Source of the DNA: an uncultured Clostridia bacterium
GTDB taxonomy: Bacteria; Bacillota; Clostridia; TANB77; CAG-508
DNA: 15,871 nt
NCBI GenBank assembly: GCA_944393345.1
Contig: CALXZW010000023.1
Coordinates: 1-15,871, forward strand
Direction of reading: 5' to 3'
Position numbers and translations under genes: made by a program. Numbering within the stretch: position 1 is the first letter of the stretch; each line of letters opens with the position of its first letter. The notes beneath the pieces are model-generated. The model was not told the DNA's origin, searched no databases, and was given only the letters and a program-made list of their open reading frames with translations. This document shows, piece by piece, positions 14,621-15,871 of this stretch.

Positions 14621-14715
14621 TTCCCCCTCTCCTTTTACATTAATATATGTTTTCTTAATTATATTAAATTTTTTAAGTTCTGCTTTAAAGTATTTATTTA
14701 CCAACTAAACATAAA

Positions 14716-14753
14716 TTTCAGTATTTTTACGATATTAAGAAAAAATACTGAAA
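14716..14753 (-). terminator. Hairpin after the gtrA gene
   Basis: A perfect 13-bp stem, TTTCAGTATTTTT (14716-14728) and AAAAATACTGAAA (14741-14753), loop 12, begins 8 bases after the GtrA stop. The T tail is weak, but position and stem support termination of the glycosyltransferase-gtrA unit. Confidence 0.65.
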
Positions 14754-14760
14754 CTTAAAA

Positions 14761-15186
14761 TTATTTGTCATTTTTTTTAAAAGCAAAAAACTTACTTATA
14801 AAGAAATTAACAATAACAACAATTACTGTCATTGATACTTTAGTTATAACATATTCTATTCCAATTATTGAGTAAAATAAAAATACTCCTCCCATTTCTA
14901 AAACCATTGTAAATGCTCTTCCTAATATAAACTTTACAAATTCTTCAGAAATCTCTTTAAAATTCGCTGCTTGTGAATTAAATACTAATTTTCTATTTGT
15001 AACATATGCAAATAAAATTGATATTATAATCCCTATAGTACTTGCTAAATTTCCTTCAACATAAAACACTTTTACTAATATTGTTGAAATACCTATATTT
15101 ATTAATGTTGTAAGTACACCAAATACAATATACAAAATTGTTTCTCGTGTACATACTTTATTTATTACCTTTTTTAATGTTTCCAT
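14761..15186 (-). CDS. GtrA-family membrane protein
   Basis: A 141-residue GtrA-like (PF04138-type) protein with four predicted transmembrane helices at about residues 16-35, 41-62, 85-106 and 115-135. Typical family sequences are FGVLTTLINIGISTILV, the ASTIGIIISILFAYVTNRKLVF stretch at the second helix, and a C-terminal FFISKFFAFKK. GtrA proteins are proposed to flip or bind polyprenyl-linked sugars for cell-surface polymer glycosylation. It lies 31 bases downstream of a GtrB-like glycosyltransferase, the usual partner, so the two probably act together on an undecaprenyl-linked sugar. Ribosome binding site weak. Most of the protein is hydrophobic, so identity rests on helix pattern and context. 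Confidence 0.88.
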   Translation of the reverse strand: METLKKVINKVCTRETILYIVFGVLTTLINIGISTILVKVFYVEGNLASTIGIIISILFAYVTNRKLVFNSQAANFKEISEEFVKFILGRAFTMVLEMGGVFLFYSIIGIEYVITKVSMTVIVVIVNFFISKFFAFKKNDK

Positions 15187-15217
15187 TATTATTTAATCTC
15201 TACTTTCTTTATTATAT

Positions 15218-15871
15218 TTAAAAATTTATCTTCTTTTCTATAATATATTGTGGTCTTTGTTTGCTTTCATCATAAATTCTTGCTACATATTCTGATATTA
15301 TCCAAATAGATAATAATTGTACTCCAGCAAAAAATGTTATTGTTATCATTAATGATGTCCAACCAGCACTTAGTTCATTTAATTTAAAAATATATGAAAT
15401 TATTGCATATATCATAATTGCAAATGAAATAAATATTGATATTAAACCTAACCCTCCTAATATTTTTAATGGTTTAGTTGAAAAGCTTATTATTCCATCT
15501 GATGCTAATTTTAACATTTTTTTTAATGGATACTTTGTTTTTCCTGCAAATCTTTCTTTTCTTTCGTATTCATAAGCTATTTGTTTAAAACCAACCCAAC
15601 TAAATAAACCTCTTAAAAATTTATTATGTTCTGGTAATTGATTAATCACATCTACCACTTCTCTATCTACTAATCTAAAGTCTCCTGTATCTTTTGGTAT
15701 TTCCACATCTGACAAAGCATTTAATGTTTTATAAAACATTTTTGCAGTAAGTAATTTGAATGTAGATTCTCCTTTGCGTGATTTTCTTTTTCCATATATT
15801 ACTTGGTTTCCCTGTTCCCAATATTTTAACATATCAGGAATTAATTCTGGTGGATCTTGTAAATCTGCATC
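15218..15871 (-). CDS. GtrB-like family 2 glycosyltransferase, 5' end outside window
   Basis: The last 217 residues of a polyprenyl-phosphate glycosyltransferase of the DPM1/GtrB type. The frame is open to the window edge. The visible part begins at DADLQDPPELI, which is the second acidic motif of the GT-A fold, followed by VIYGKRKSRKGES, the acceptor-loop PKDTGDFRLVDREVVD, FLRGLFSWVGF and the amphipathic ERFAGKTKYPLKKMLKLA. Two C-terminal transmembrane helices (around KILGGLGLISIFISFAIMI and SLMITITFFAGVQLLSIWI) then end in EYVARIYDESKQRPQYII. It likely transfers a sugar from a nucleotide donor to undecaprenyl phosphate on the cytoplasmic side; GtrA would handle the lipid-linked product. About 90-100 residues are missing. 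Confidence 0.92.
   Translation of the reverse strand, partial: DADLQDPPELIPDMLKYWEQGNQVIYGKRKSRKGESTFKLLTAKMFYKTLNALSDVEIPKDTGDFRLVDREVVDVINQLPEHNKFLRGLFSWVGFKQIAYEYERKERFAGKTKYPLKKMLKLASDGIISFSTKPLKILGGLGLISIFISFAIMIYAIISYIFKLNELSAGWTSLMITITFFAGVQLLSIWIISEYVARIYDESKQRPQYIIEKKINF

Overview
This window is a very AT-rich, gene-dense chromosomal segment of a low-GC Bacillota. It is probably an uncultured Clostridia-type lineage, judged from the gene families (radA-disA, MreB, YgaD-like tsaE-tsaB-rimI, obg), consensus TTGAAA/TATAAT promoters with 17-nt spacers, AAGGAG ribosome binding sites and almost exclusive AGA for arginine. No plasmid, phage or CRISPR features are seen. The one mobile-element trace is a decayed REP-associated (Y1) transposase.

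Layout, left to right: tRNA-His (minus, cut at its last base by the window edge). A minus-strand group radA - disA - membrane-anchored cyclophilin. A 700-bp non-coding stretch with the transposase relic and a hairpin. mtaB (minus). mreB (minus), then a divergent promoter pair and the plus-strand operon tsaE - tsaB - rimI, closed by a clean terminator. A minus-strand operon trpS - obg - dCMP deaminase. guaB (minus) with its own promoter and terminator. Finally accessory envelope-type genes on the minus strand: a membrane-anchored CYTH-domain protein, a small two-helix membrane protein of unknown role, a GtrA-family protein and a GtrB-like glycosyltransferase that runs off the window.

The striking feature is translational. 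Three conserved housekeeping genes (disA, mtaB, tsaE) are each interrupted by exactly one extra base, and each time in the same way: the upstream frame runs into an in-frame CGG codon preceded by a codon ending in A. Skipping the C of CGG restores the frame and yields the invariant family glycine (TGTRHR in DisA, LGCKVN in MtaB, GDLGSGKT in TsaE). Reading every gene by eye, I find no in-frame CGG in any of the other roughly 4,490 codons, although the trinucleotide CGG occurs about 21 times out of phase on sense strands. The simplest biological reading is that CGG is an unassigned or 'hungry' codon that triggers +1 frameshifting (or that CGGN is decoded as a glycine quadruplet). The main alternative is a systematic sequencing or assembly artefact. 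Two of the three genes act in the t6A/ms2t6A tRNA modification pathway, and the third makes c-di-AMP.

The intact genes cover DNA repair and signalling (RadA, DisA), tRNA anticodon-loop modification (TsaE, TsaB, MtaB), protein N-acetylation (RimI), cell shape (MreB), tryptophanyl-tRNA synthesis, ribosome assembly (Obg), and nucleotide supply (GuaB, dCMP deaminase).
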